From Shimia_B sp038528385 (lineage in GTDB: Bacteria > Pseudomonadota > Alphaproteobacteria > Rhodobacterales > Rhodobacteraceae): a DNA stretch of 64,000 bases. The notes beneath the pieces were generated by a model. The model made no database searches. It saw nothing but the letters and a program-made list of their open reading frames with translations, and was not told the origin of the DNA. Location of the stretch: contig JBCBET010000003.1 of assembly GCA_038528385.1 (NCBI GenBank), forward strand, positions 372,001-436,000, in the 5' to 3' direction. This document shows positions 16,418 to 23,993 of this stretch, piece by piece. The first letter of the stretch is position 1; every line of letters starts with the position of its first letter. A program made the translations under genes and the position numbers.

Positions 16418-16714
16418 ATGGGATTACTCACACGCGACAGGGAAACCGCCCCCTGCACCGTGACCGTCAGTCACCGCTTCGAGGAGCTGTCGGCCCACGT
16501 CAAATTCAACAACGGCGCCGTCATCCACCCGGGTGACAGCGTCCTCGTCCACGGCACCGAGATCATGGCGCCCTACGGCGAGGTCGTGGAGGAAGACCGC
16601 ACCGCCACCATCACCCGCGCCTCCGCGCTCGAGAGGCTCTGGACGCGCTCCACGGGCGATCTCGAATTCATGGAACTCTGCGAATTCTCATTCTCCGAGG
16701 AGGTGATGTCATGA
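16418..16714 (+). CDS. bciE: Probable BciE, small partner of the AcsF cyclase
   Basis: A 98-residue soluble protein with no signal or membrane segment, mostly beta-strand pattern (CTVTVSHRFEELSAHVKFNN, DSVLVHGTEIMAPYGEV) and an acidic C terminus. It lies between puhC and acsF and its stop overlaps the acsF ATG. The corresponding small gene next to acsF in Rhodobacter sphaeroides was named bciE and is required for oxygen-dependent cyclase activity in alphaproteobacteria. The assignment rests on position, size and coupling rather than a sequence search. It was formerly called a conserved puh-operon protein of unknown function. Confidence 0.75.
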   Translation: MGLLTRDRETAPCTVTVSHRFEELSAHVKFNNGAVIHPGDSVLVHGTEIMAPYGEVVEEDRTATITRASALERLWTRSTGDLEFMELCEFSFSEEVMS

Positions 16715-17859
16715 ACGTCCAGACCCCCAAGCGCATGAACGGGAACCATTCCTCCACCTCGGTCCACGGGACCAACGAGGATGTGAGCGAAATCGCCAAG
16801 CGCGGCGCGGTCGCAAGCGACGCCGAGGCCACCGAGGTGGCCATGCAGGACACCCTGCTCACGCCACGCTTCTACACCACCGATTTCGACGAGATGGACG
16901 CCATCAGCGTCGAGCATATCCGCGACGAGTGGGACCCGCTCATCGCCGAGATGGTGAGCGACCCCAACAAGGGCCATTTCAAGAAGAACGAGGACTGGGA
17001 CCAAGTGGACTGGGACGGCATGGAGCCCAAGCTCAAGGCCGAGTTCATCGACTTCCTGATCTCGTCCTGCACGGCGGAGTTTTCCGGCTGCGTCCTCTAC
17101 AAGGAGATGAAGCGGCGCGGGAACAACGACGATATCACCCAGCTCTTCGGGCTCATGGCCCGCGACGAGGCCCGCCATGCGGGCTTCATCAACGACGCGT
17201 TGCGCGAGGCGGGGATCAAGGTCAATCTGGGCTTCCTGACCCAGCAGAAGAAGTACACCTATTTCCGGCCGAAGTTCATCTACTACGCCACCTACCTCTC
17301 CGAGAAGATCGGCTATGCGCGCTACATCACGATCTATCGCCATCTGCAGGCCAACCCGGAGAAGCGCTTCCACCCGATCTTCAAGTGGTTCGAGGAATGG
17401 TGCAACGACGAGTTCCGCCACGGCGAGGCCTTCGCGCTCCTGATGAAGACCGATCCCAAGCTCACGCAGGGCGGCAACGCATGGTGGATCAAGTTCTTCC
17501 TGACGGCGGTCTATTCCACCATGTGGGTGCGCGACCACCAGCGTCCGGCCTTCCACGCCGCGCTCGGCGTCGACGAGGAATGGTACGGGCAGGAGGTTTT
17601 CACCAAGACCTCCGAGCTGACGAAGCAGATCTTCCCCTTCACCCTCGATATCGAGCATCCTCGATGGAAGCCGGCGCTGCGCCGGATGGAGGCGGCCTCT
17701 CGCCAGGTGGCGGCGGGCAAGAAGGCGGGCGGCGCGGGCGGCTTCGTGGCCCGCGCGGTAGGCTCGGTCAAGGCCGCGGCGGCGTTCGTCGCGCTCTACA
17801 CGATCCCCGTCGTACGCCATGACGTGCCGGTGAGCACGCGGCTCGAGCCCGCCTACTGA
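16711..17859 (+). CDS. acsF: Oxygen-dependent Mg-protoporphyrin IX monomethyl ester cyclase
   Basis: Di-iron oxidative cyclase that forms ring E of protochlorophyllide. 382 residues. Iron-ligand signatures are CTAEFSGCVLYKEM, LMARDEARHAGFIND and CNDEFRHGEAFAL (Glu and ExxH-type motifs in four helices). GAGGAGG lies upstream and the ATG overlaps the bciE stop. The presence of acsF means ring E can be made aerobically, as expected of an aerobic phototroph; the anaerobic bchE is not in this window. Confidence 0.97.
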   Translation: MNVQTPKRMNGNHSSTSVHGTNEDVSEIAKRGAVASDAEATEVAMQDTLLTPRFYTTDFDEMDAISVEHIRDEWDPLIAEMVSDPNKGHFKKNEDWDQVDWDGMEPKLKAEFIDFLISSCTAEFSGCVLYKEMKRRGNNDDITQLFGLMARDEARHAGFINDALREAGIKVNLGFLTQQKKYTYFRPKFIYYATYLSEKIGYARYITIYRHLQANPEKRFHPIFKWFEEWCNDEFRHGEAFALLMKTDPKLTQGGNAWWIKFFLTAVYSTMWVRDHQRPAFHAALGVDEEWYGQEVFTKTSELTKQIFPFTLDIEHPRWKPALRRMEAASRQVAAGKKAGGAGGFVARAVGSVKAAAAFVALYTIPVVRHDVPVSTRLEPAY

Positions 17860-17888
17860 TGGCGGGCACAGCGCACCTTGCGACATCG

Positions 17889-17939
17889 GACCTGGGGCTC
17901 TGCCCCAGACCCCGAGGTATTTGGGGAAAAATGAAGAGG
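17889..17939 (+). repeat. Interspersed repeat, family 2, copy in acsF-puhE gap
   Basis: TGGGGC/GCCCCA with a TCT loop, then CCCGAGGTATTT, GG, GGAAAAATGAAG. It matches 11046-11071 at all but two of 26 positions. Its 3' end provides AGAGG, eight bases before the GTG of puhE, so the repeat appears to carry the ribosome-binding site. Confidence 0.72.
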
Positions 17940-17947
17940 TGCGCCCC

Positions 17948-18757
17948 GTGACGGCGCTCGCGGCTCTTCTCATTGCGCTCATGGCGTGGTGGATGGGGAC
18001 GGGGGTGATCCTCCTGGCCGTGCGCCGCGCCGATATGGCGGGCGCCGGGCCGCTCGGGCTCGTGCTCGGCGGTCTGCCGTTCCTCGTCTTCGGGCTCGTC
18101 GGGGTGCCAGTGGCGGCGGGCGATGCCAGCGTGGCGGGGCTCTACGGCGGGTTCTTCGCGGCGCTTGCGCTCTGGGGTTGGATCGAGCTTTCCTTCATGT
18201 CGGGGCTCGTCACCGGGCCCAATCGCGCGCCGCTGGCACCGGGCGTCACGGGACTTGCCCGGGTTTGGGCGGCCTGGTGGGCCGTGGCCTGGCACGAATT
18301 GCTGCTCCTTGCCGGGCTCGTCTACGTGCTCTGGGCCAGCGCGGGCGGCGCGCAGGCCATGGCCGGCTGGACCTTTGGCGTACTGTACGGGGCGCGCGTG
18401 CTGGCCAAGCTCAATCTCTTTCTCGGGGTGCCGGGCATCAACCACGAGGCGGTGCCCCGTGCGCTGTCCCACATCCCATCCTATTTCCGGCAGGGCGACC
18501 CGTCGATCCTCTTTCCGGTCTCGGTGATCGTGCTCTCGCTGGCCACGGCGCTTTGGCTCTCGCGGCTTGCGGCCTCGTCAAGCGCGGAGGAGACGGTGAC
18601 CTTAGGTCTTTTGTCCGCGCTCACGGCGCTGGCGCTCCTCGAGCACTGGATGATGCTCCTGCCCATGGCGGACACGAAACTATGGCGCTGGCTCATGCCC
18701 TCCCGCGGCGAGGCGCGCCCAACTCCCGGTCAACCCGGCCCCCAAGAACAGGGATAG
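17948..18757 (+). CDS. puhE: PuhE, putative photosynthetic complex assembly protein 2
   Basis: 269 residues with about seven hydrophobic helices, DUF3623-type. Conserved in the puh operon of purple bacteria between acsF and hemA; loss affects bacteriochlorophyll-protein complex formation in Rhodobacter capsulatus. Recognisable blocks are HELLLLAGLVYVLW and GRVLAKLNLFLGVPGIN-like VLAKLNLFLGVPGINHEAVP. GTG 17948 is chosen because AGAGG lies eight bases upstream; an in-frame TTG at 17921 falls within the repeat. Confidence 0.88.
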   Translation: MTALAALLIALMAWWMGTGVILLAVRRADMAGAGPLGLVLGGLPFLVFGLVGVPVAAGDASVAGLYGGFFAALALWGWIELSFMSGLVTGPNRAPLAPGVTGLARVWAAWWAVAWHELLLLAGLVYVLWASAGGAQAMAGWTFGVLYGARVLAKLNLFLGVPGINHEAVPRALSHIPSYFRQGDPSILFPVSVIVLSLATALWLSRLAASSSAEETVTLGLLSALTALALLEHWMMLLPMADTKLWRWLMPSRGEARPTPGQPGPQEQG

Positions 18758-18760
18758 ACG

Positions 18761-19972
18761 ATGAACTTCGACCAGATTTTTGAAGACCAGTTGAAGACGT
18801 TGAAAGACGAAGGAAACTACCGCTACTTCGCCGAGCTCGAGCGCTGTTGCGAGAAGTTTCCCAAGGCCGCCAATCACGGCCCCGACGGGGTCCGGGATGT
18901 GACCGTCTGGTGTTCGAACGACTATCTCGGCATGGGCCAGAACCCGAAGGTCATCGCCGCCATGCAGGAGGCCGTGGCGCGCTGCGGCACCGGCGCAGGC
19001 GGCACGCGCAACATCTCGGGCACGAACCACGATCACCTGCTCCTCGAGCGCGAAGTGGCCGATCTCCACGGCAAGGAGGCGGGGCTTCTCTTCACCTCGG
19101 GCTACATCTCGAACTGGGCCACGCTGTCCACACTGGGCGCGCGCATCCCCGGCGTCGTGATCTTCTCGGACAGCGAAAACCACGCCTCCATGATCGAGGG
19201 CATCCGGCATTCGAAGGCCGACAAGGTGATCTGGAAGCACAACGACGCAAAAGACCTCGACCGCAAGCTCGCCGCGGTGGGTGACCGCCCCAAGCTCGTG
19301 GCCTTCGAGAGCGTCTATTCCATGGACGGCGACATCTGCCCCATGGAGGAGATCCTCGATGTCTGCGAGAAACACGGCGCCATGACCTATCTCGACGAGG
19401 TGCATGCCGTGGGCATGTACGGCGCGCGCGGTGGCGGTGTCTCCGAGGAACGTGGCCTGGCGCACCGGATCGACATTATCGAGGGCACGCTGGGCAAGGC
19501 CTTTGGTTGCGTGGGCGGCTACATCACGGGCTCCGCCGCGGTCTGCGATTTCATCCGCTCCTTCGCCTCGGGCTTCATCTTCACCACCGCGCTTCCGCCC
19601 GCCGTGGCCGCCGCGGCGCGCACCTCCATCGCCCATCTCAAGGAGAGCCAGATCGAGCGTGCGGGCCAGCGCCGGCAGGTGGCCAAGCTGCGTGCCGCGC
19701 TGGAGCGCGCGGGCATCCCCTACATGCGCAACGAAAGCCACATCGTTCCCGTGCTCATCGGCGATCCGAACAAGACGCGCATGATCTCCGACTACCTCAT
19801 GGACAAGTTCGGCATCTACGTGCAGCCGATCAATTATCCCACCGTCCCCAAGGGCACGGAGCGGTTGCGCTTCACCCCCTCGCCGCTCCATTCCGACGCC
19901 GAAATCGACCGGCTCGCCGGCGCATTGAGCACTCTTTGGGAACAATGCGCGCTCGCACGCGCTGTAGCATAG
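18761..19972 (+). CDS. hemA: 5-aminolevulinate synthase
   Basis: PLP enzyme condensing succinyl-CoA and glycine to 5-aminolevulinate, first step of tetrapyrrole synthesis by the Shemin route of alphaproteobacteria. 403 residues. The alpha-oxoamine synthase fold shows GTGAGGTRNISGTN, the cofactor Asp in TYLDEVHAVGMYG and the Schiff-base lysine in EGTLGKAFGCVGGY. Three bases after puhE, it closes the puh operon and supplies precursor for bacteriochlorophyll, haem and the cobalamin genes that follow. Another paralogue elsewhere in the genome is likely. Confidence 0.97.
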   Translation: MNFDQIFEDQLKTLKDEGNYRYFAELERCCEKFPKAANHGPDGVRDVTVWCSNDYLGMGQNPKVIAAMQEAVARCGTGAGGTRNISGTNHDHLLLEREVADLHGKEAGLLFTSGYISNWATLSTLGARIPGVVIFSDSENHASMIEGIRHSKADKVIWKHNDAKDLDRKLAAVGDRPKLVAFESVYSMDGDICPMEEILDVCEKHGAMTYLDEVHAVGMYGARGGGVSEERGLAHRIDIIEGTLGKAFGCVGGYITGSAAVCDFIRSFASGFIFTTALPPAVAAAARTSIAHLKESQIERAGQRRQVAKLRAALERAGIPYMRNESHIVPVLIGDPNKTRMISDYLMDKFGIYVQPINYPTVPKGTERLRFTPSPLHSDAEIDRLAGALSTLWEQCALARAVA

Positions 19973-20069
19973 GACGACGCGCATAAATTTTACCCAGAAT
20001 GTGGACGGCCAGCCTTTACGCCAGCTTACGCGCGGCTAGGTGCCTCCACGGAACGCAAAGGAGTACACT

Positions 20070-20582
20070 ATGAAACTCACACGTCGTGAACAGCTCGCCC
20101 TCATGGGCGGCGCACTGACCGCAACGGCCCTTCCGGCCACCCTCTCCGCGGACAGTCACGCGGCAGCTGAAGGTCCCACGACCCACGTGGTCGAGATGCT
20201 GAACCAGGACCCCGACAACCCGCGGGAGCGCCAGATCTACGCGCCCGCGGTGCTGCGCATGCAGCCGGGCGATACGGTCCGCTTCGTCTCCGTGGATCGG
20301 GGCCACAATGCCCAGTCCAACGAGGATTATTCGCCGGAGGGCGGCACTGAATGGGCCTCCGCCATCAACGATGATTTCGAGGTCACCATCGATGTCGAGG
20401 GCGCCTACATGTACGAATGCCAGCCGCACGCGTCGGCGGGCATGATCGGGCTCTTGCTCGTGGGTGACGTGTCCGGCAACTACGAAGACCTCAAGGGCGA
20501 GCGCTTCCGCGGCCGGGCCCGCCAGCGCGCGGAGCAGTATTTCGAGGAGGCCGATGCCATCCTCGCCGCCGAAGCGTCCTAA
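20070..20582 (+). CDS. Exported cupredoxin (pseudoazurin-like)
   Basis: 170 residues starting with a twin-arginine-like leader (LTRREQLALMGGALTATA, cleavage near the Ala-Asp-Ser at about 27). The blue-copper site is visible: an upstream His in DRGHNAQSN and Cys-x2-His-x4-Met in YECQPHASAGM, the spacing of pseudoazurins. It would carry electrons in the periplasm. AAAGGAGT lies before the ATG, and a terminator follows, so it is monocistronic. Its position after hemA is where a cytochrome c2 gene occurs in some related clusters; a role as donor to the reaction centre or to denitrification enzymes is inference. Confidence 0.85.
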   Translation: MKLTRREQLALMGGALTATALPATLSADSHAAAEGPTTHVVEMLNQDPDNPRERQIYAPAVLRMQPGDTVRFVSVDRGHNAQSNEDYSPEGGTEWASAINDDFEVTIDVEGAYMYECQPHASAGMIGLLLVGDVSGNYEDLKGERFRGRARQRAEQYFEEADAILAAEAS

Positions 20583-20603
20583 CGTTTCCCGGATATACGA
20601 GAG

Positions 20604-20630
20604 CGGGGGCCCACAGCGGCCCCCGTTTTC
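20604..20630 (+). terminator. Rho-independent terminator after the cupredoxin gene
   Basis: GGGGGCC and GGCCCCC pair around a six-base CACAGC loop, with an extra C-G pair, followed by GTTTTC. It starts 22 bases after the stop codon. Confidence 0.8.
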
Positions 20631-20682
20631 GTTTGGCGTGTCTTGTTCGTTTGGCATGATGTGACGGGCGCGGCCACGTACC

Positions 20683-21282
20683 TCACCAGAAGCGCAAGCG
20701 CTCCCACGTGGTGACGGCGTCGAGGGTAAGCGGCGCGTCGGGACCCACGGCAACTGTGCGCGCGCTGATCTCCCGGCCTTCGAGGAACTCTGTCATCTCG
20801 ACCTCCATGTCCCGCGGGAAGGTGAGCGACAGCGGCGCGTGGCCTTGCACGTCCCAGGCGATAAAACCGGCATAGGTCGACAGCTCTCCCAGCTCGAACC
20901 GCGCATCGGGGTCGGTGACATTGCAGACCGCCATGGCGATCCAGCCGTCTATGGGGTCATCGAAATCCACGGGCAGACTGTCGGGATGCACCATGAGCGA
21001 CATGGCCTCCACCAGCGCCTCCTCCCCGCCGATCACCGTCTCGATATCCGCCCAGAGCTCGTCGCCATAGATGTAGGTCCCCTCGCGGAAGGGCGCGATG
21101 TCCACGAGCCCCTCGGCATCGAGAAAGCCCGCCGGCAGCGGCGCGAGCAGGGCCTCGGTCTCCCGCGTCTCGAACTTGATGAACATCTCCACGCCACGCT
21201 CCGTCCGGTCGACGAGAAGCGTGAGATCCGCCGCCGAAGCGGGCAGGGCCGAAGAGAGCAGGAGAGCCAGTGTCGTGCGCAT
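20683..21282 (-). CDS. Exported protein of unknown function
   Basis: 199 residues with a clear Sec signal peptide (MRTTLALLLSSALPASAADL, cleavage about residue 18). The mature part is acidic, with no cysteine pair or known catalytic motif that I can identify. Its C-terminal TLDAVTTWERLRFW and repeated small strands suggest a beta-rich periplasmic fold. It is convergent with the cupredoxin gene and divergent from cobH. A bona fide gene: it has a signal peptide, codon usage like its neighbours and no competing ORF. Function not recognised. Confidence 0.75.
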   Translation of the reverse strand: MRTTLALLLSSALPASAADLTLLVDRTERGVEMFIKFETRETEALLAPLPAGFLDAEGLVDIAPFREGTYIYGDELWADIETVIGGEEALVEAMSLMVHPDSLPVDFDDPIDGWIAMAVCNVTDPDARFELGELSTYAGFIAWDVQGHAPLSLTFPRDMEVEMTEFLEGREISARTVAVGPDAPLTLDAVTTWERLRFW

Positions 21283-21469
21283 GGGCCATACTTATGGGGC
21301 GGACAGGCGCTGACAACTCCCCGCCGCCCTTTGCGATTGCTGGCAACCCGCCCGTGCCTTACACCCCCCGCGACGAGGTGAACCACCCTGCACGGAGGGC
21401 CCCGCGCGCCGACCCGGGACGGGGGCGCAGAGGGCCGCGTCACACGCGCCGCGCGGGCAGACGGGACGG

Positions 21470-22108
21470 ATGATGAGGCCATACGAGCGCGACCCGGCGG
21501 CGATCTATGCCCAGAGCTTTGCCACCGTGCGGAGCGAGGCCCGCCTCGGGCGGTTCCCGCCCGATTTGGAGCCCATGGTGATCCGCCTCATCCATGCCTG
21601 CGGGATGGTGGACATCGCGGATCGGCTCACCTTCTCGCCCGACGCGGCGGGGGTGGGGCGCGCTGCGCTCGCCCGGGGCGCGCCGATCCTCTGCGATTGC
21701 GAGATGGTCGGGGCGGGGATCATCCGGCGCATCTTGAAAGGCAACGAGGTCATCGTGACCCTGAACGAGGCAGGTGTGCCCGCGGACGCCAAGGCGCGCG
21801 GCACAACGCGGAGCGCGGCGGCGGTGGAGCTCTGGCGACCCCACCTCGCGGGCGCGGTCGTGGCCATCGGCAACGCCCCCACGGCGCTATTTCACCTTCT
21901 GGAGATGCTCGAGGCGGGCGCGCCGAAGCCCGCCGTGATCCTCGGCTTCCCGGTGGGTTTCGTGGGCGCGGCGGAGAGCAAGGCGGAGCTTGCCGCCAAC
22001 CCCCGTGGCTGCGATTTCGTGACCCTGCGCGGACGGCGCGGCGGCTCGGCCATGGCGTCGGCGGCGGTCAACGCCCTCGCTGCAGGGCTCGACGGCGGCG
22101 TGGCATGA
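21470..22108 (+). CDS. cobH: Precorrin-8X methylmutase
   Basis: Moves a methyl group from C-11 to C-12 of precorrin-8X to give hydrogenobyrinate. 212 residues, CobH/CbiC fold. Recognisable segments: YAQSFATVRSEA near the N terminus, FSPDAAGVGRAALARGAPILCDCEMV and GRPHL-like IGNAPTALFHLLEML, and PVGFVGAAESKAEL. Two ATGs occur in tandem (21470 and 21473). First of a coupled five-gene cobalamin operon; its stop overlaps the cobL ATG. Confidence 0.95.
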   Translation: MMRPYERDPAAIYAQSFATVRSEARLGRFPPDLEPMVIRLIHACGMVDIADRLTFSPDAAGVGRAALARGAPILCDCEMVGAGIIRRILKGNEVIVTLNEAGVPADAKARGTTRSAAAVELWRPHLAGAVVAIGNAPTALFHLLEMLEAGAPKPAVILGFPVGFVGAAESKAELAANPRGCDFVTLRGRRGGSAMASAAVNALAAGLDGGVA

Positions 22109-23289
22109 GCCTCCATGTCATCGGCATCGGTGCGAACGGGCTGGAAAGCCTCGCGCCCTCCGCGCGGGCCGCGCTCGACGCCGCGGAGGTGATCGTGGGC
22201 GGGGCGCGCCACCACGCGCTCACCGGCGGGATCGAGGCCGAGCGCCTGTCATGGCCGTCCCCCTTCGACGCGCTCGTCTCCCAGCTCGAGGACCTCGCCG
22301 GGCGGCGGGTCGCGGTTCTCGCTACGGGCGATCCCCTCTGGTTCTCCGTTGGGGAAAAGCTGGCCGAGGCTTTCCCGCGGGCCGTCTTTCACCCGCAACT
22401 CTCCGCCTTCCAGCTCGCCGCCGCGCGCATGGGATGGTCGCTCTGCGCGGTCGACACGCTCAGCATCCATGGCCGCCCGGTGGAGACCCTGCTTCCATTC
22501 CTGCGTCCCGGCGCGCGCCTTCTGCTGCTCACCAGCGGTGCGGGGAGCCCAGGGGATGTCGCCGACCTTCTGGTGGCGCGTGGCTTCGGCCCGTCAATGC
22601 TCACAATGCTCGCGGATCTCGGCGGAGACGAGACCCGTATGGACGGCACCGCAGAGGGCTGGCAGGGCCCGGCCCCCGCCTTCCACACGCTCGCCGTCCA
22701 CCTCGTACCCGGACCGGGGGCGCGGATGCTGCCGCGGAGCTTCGGCCTCCCTGACGCGGCCTTCGAAAGCGACGGCACGATGACCAAACGCGAGGTCCGC
22801 GCCCTCACGCTCTCTGCGCTCGCCCCGGCGCCGGGCGCGCTTCTTTGGGATATCGGCACCGGCGCGGGCTCCGTGGCCATCGAGTGGATGCGCGCCGCCA
22901 AGGGGGCGGAGGCCATCGGCATCGAGCCCCGCGCCGACCGCCGCGCCCTGGCCGCCGCCAATGCCACCGCGCTCGGCACGCCGGGCCTGACGATCCTCGA
23001 CGGGGAGGCACCGGACGCCCTCGCGGAGCTACCGGCCCCTGACGCCGTCTTTTTCGGCGGCGGGCTTTCGGAGCGCGCCTTCGCACGCGCTTGGTTGGCC
23101 CTGAAGCCCTACGGGCGCCTCGTCGCCAACGCCGTCACCCTGGAATCCGAGGCGACGTTGACCGCGCTGCACCAGGCCCATGGCGGAGAGCTCCTCCGCA
23201 TCGCGGTCCAGCGCGCGGAGCCCGTGGGCCGCCTTACCGGATGGAAGCCCGCCATGCCCGTTACCCAGCTCTCCTTGGTCAAGCCATGA
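22105..23289 (+). CDS. cobL: Precorrin-6Y C5,15-methyltransferase (decarboxylating)
   Basis: A natural fusion of CbiE and CbiT activities that methylates C-5 and C-15 and removes the C-12 acetate carboxyl. 394 residues. The N-terminal tetrapyrrole methylase half begins MSLHVIGIGANGLESLAPSA; LATGDPLWFSVG is its conserved loop. The C-terminal half (from about 225) is a class I methyltransferase with LLWDIGTGAGSVAIEWM. ATGA overlaps join it to cobH and cobI. Confidence 0.95.
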   Translation: MSLHVIGIGANGLESLAPSARAALDAAEVIVGGARHHALTGGIEAERLSWPSPFDALVSQLEDLAGRRVAVLATGDPLWFSVGEKLAEAFPRAVFHPQLSAFQLAAARMGWSLCAVDTLSIHGRPVETLLPFLRPGARLLLLTSGAGSPGDVADLLVARGFGPSMLTMLADLGGDETRMDGTAEGWQGPAPAFHTLAVHLVPGPGARMLPRSFGLPDAAFESDGTMTKREVRALTLSALAPAPGALLWDIGTGAGSVAIEWMRAAKGAEAIGIEPRADRRALAAANATALGTPGLTILDGEAPDALAELPAPDAVFFGGGLSERAFARAWLALKPYGRLVANAVTLESEATLTALHQAHGGELLRIAVQRAEPVGRLTGWKPAMPVTQLSLVKP

Positions 23290-23993
23290 CGGCGCCCGGT
23301 ACGCTCTACGGCGTGGGCGTGGGGCCGGGCGACCCGGAGCTCATCACGCTCAAGGCCGCGCGCCTCATCTCGGCCTGCCCGGTCATCGCCTATCCCACCC
23401 TGGCGGGGGCGGAGAGCTTTGCCCGTCGCATCGCGGCGGACCTCATCACCCGCGACCACGCCGAAATCGCCATGGACGTGCCCATGACGCCCGACCGCGC
23501 CCCGGCCCAGGCGGCCTATGACCGGGGCGCCGCCGAGATCGCGGCGGCGCTGCGGGACGGGCGCGACGTGGCCTGTCTCTGCGAGGGCGATCCGCTGTTC
23601 TATGGCTCCTTCATGTATATTTTCGCCCGACTGTCATCTCAATTCGACATTGAGATCATCCCCGGCATCACCAGCGTCACCGCATGCGCCGCCCGCGCGG
23701 GCATGCCTATCGCGGCGCGAAACGAGCGCGTGACCGTGCTCCCCGGGCCGCTTCCTGAGAAGGAGCTCGAGGCGCGCATCGCCGGGGCCGAGAGCGTCGT
23801 CATCATGAAGATCGGCCGCCACCTGGCGAAGATCCGCGGCGTCATGGACCGGCTCGGCGTGTTGGGCGAGGCCACCTACGTGGAGCGCGCGACGCTCCCC
23901 GAGGAGCGGGTTCTGCCCCTGGCGGAGGCGCCCGACCCCGCGCCGTACTTTTCCATGATCCTTCTCACGAAAGGGGCCGATCCATGGCTCTGA
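23286..23993 (+). CDS. cobI: Precorrin-2 C20-methyltransferase
   Basis: Methylates C-20 of precorrin-2, the branch point from siroheme to cobalamin. 235 residues, normal length. The glycine-rich opening is GTLYGVGVGPGDPELITLKA; CEGDPLFYGSFMYIFARL and IEIIPGITSVTACAARAG are family blocks of the SUMT-like fold. Its 3' end overlaps the start of the next gene by ten bases. Confidence 0.96.
   Translation: MTAPGTLYGVGVGPGDPELITLKAARLISACPVIAYPTLAGAESFARRIAADLITRDHAEIAMDVPMTPDRAPAQAAYDRGAAEIAAALRDGRDVACLCEGDPLFYGSFMYIFARLSSQFDIEIIPGITSVTACAARAGMPIAARNERVTVLPGPLPEKELEARIAGAESVVIMKIGRHLAKIRGVMDRLGVLGEATYVERATLPEERVLPLAEAPDPAPYFSMILLTKGADPWL

Noticed and set aside
21283..21469. Possible cobalamin riboswitch upstream of cobH
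   Set aside because: No B12-box-like core (GCCACTG) or supporting stems could be recognised, and the gap is short. A covariance-model search would settle it.
23632..23649. TGT-N12-ACA inside cobI
   Set aside because: Coding, no nearby promoter; regarded as a chance match to the PpsR pattern.
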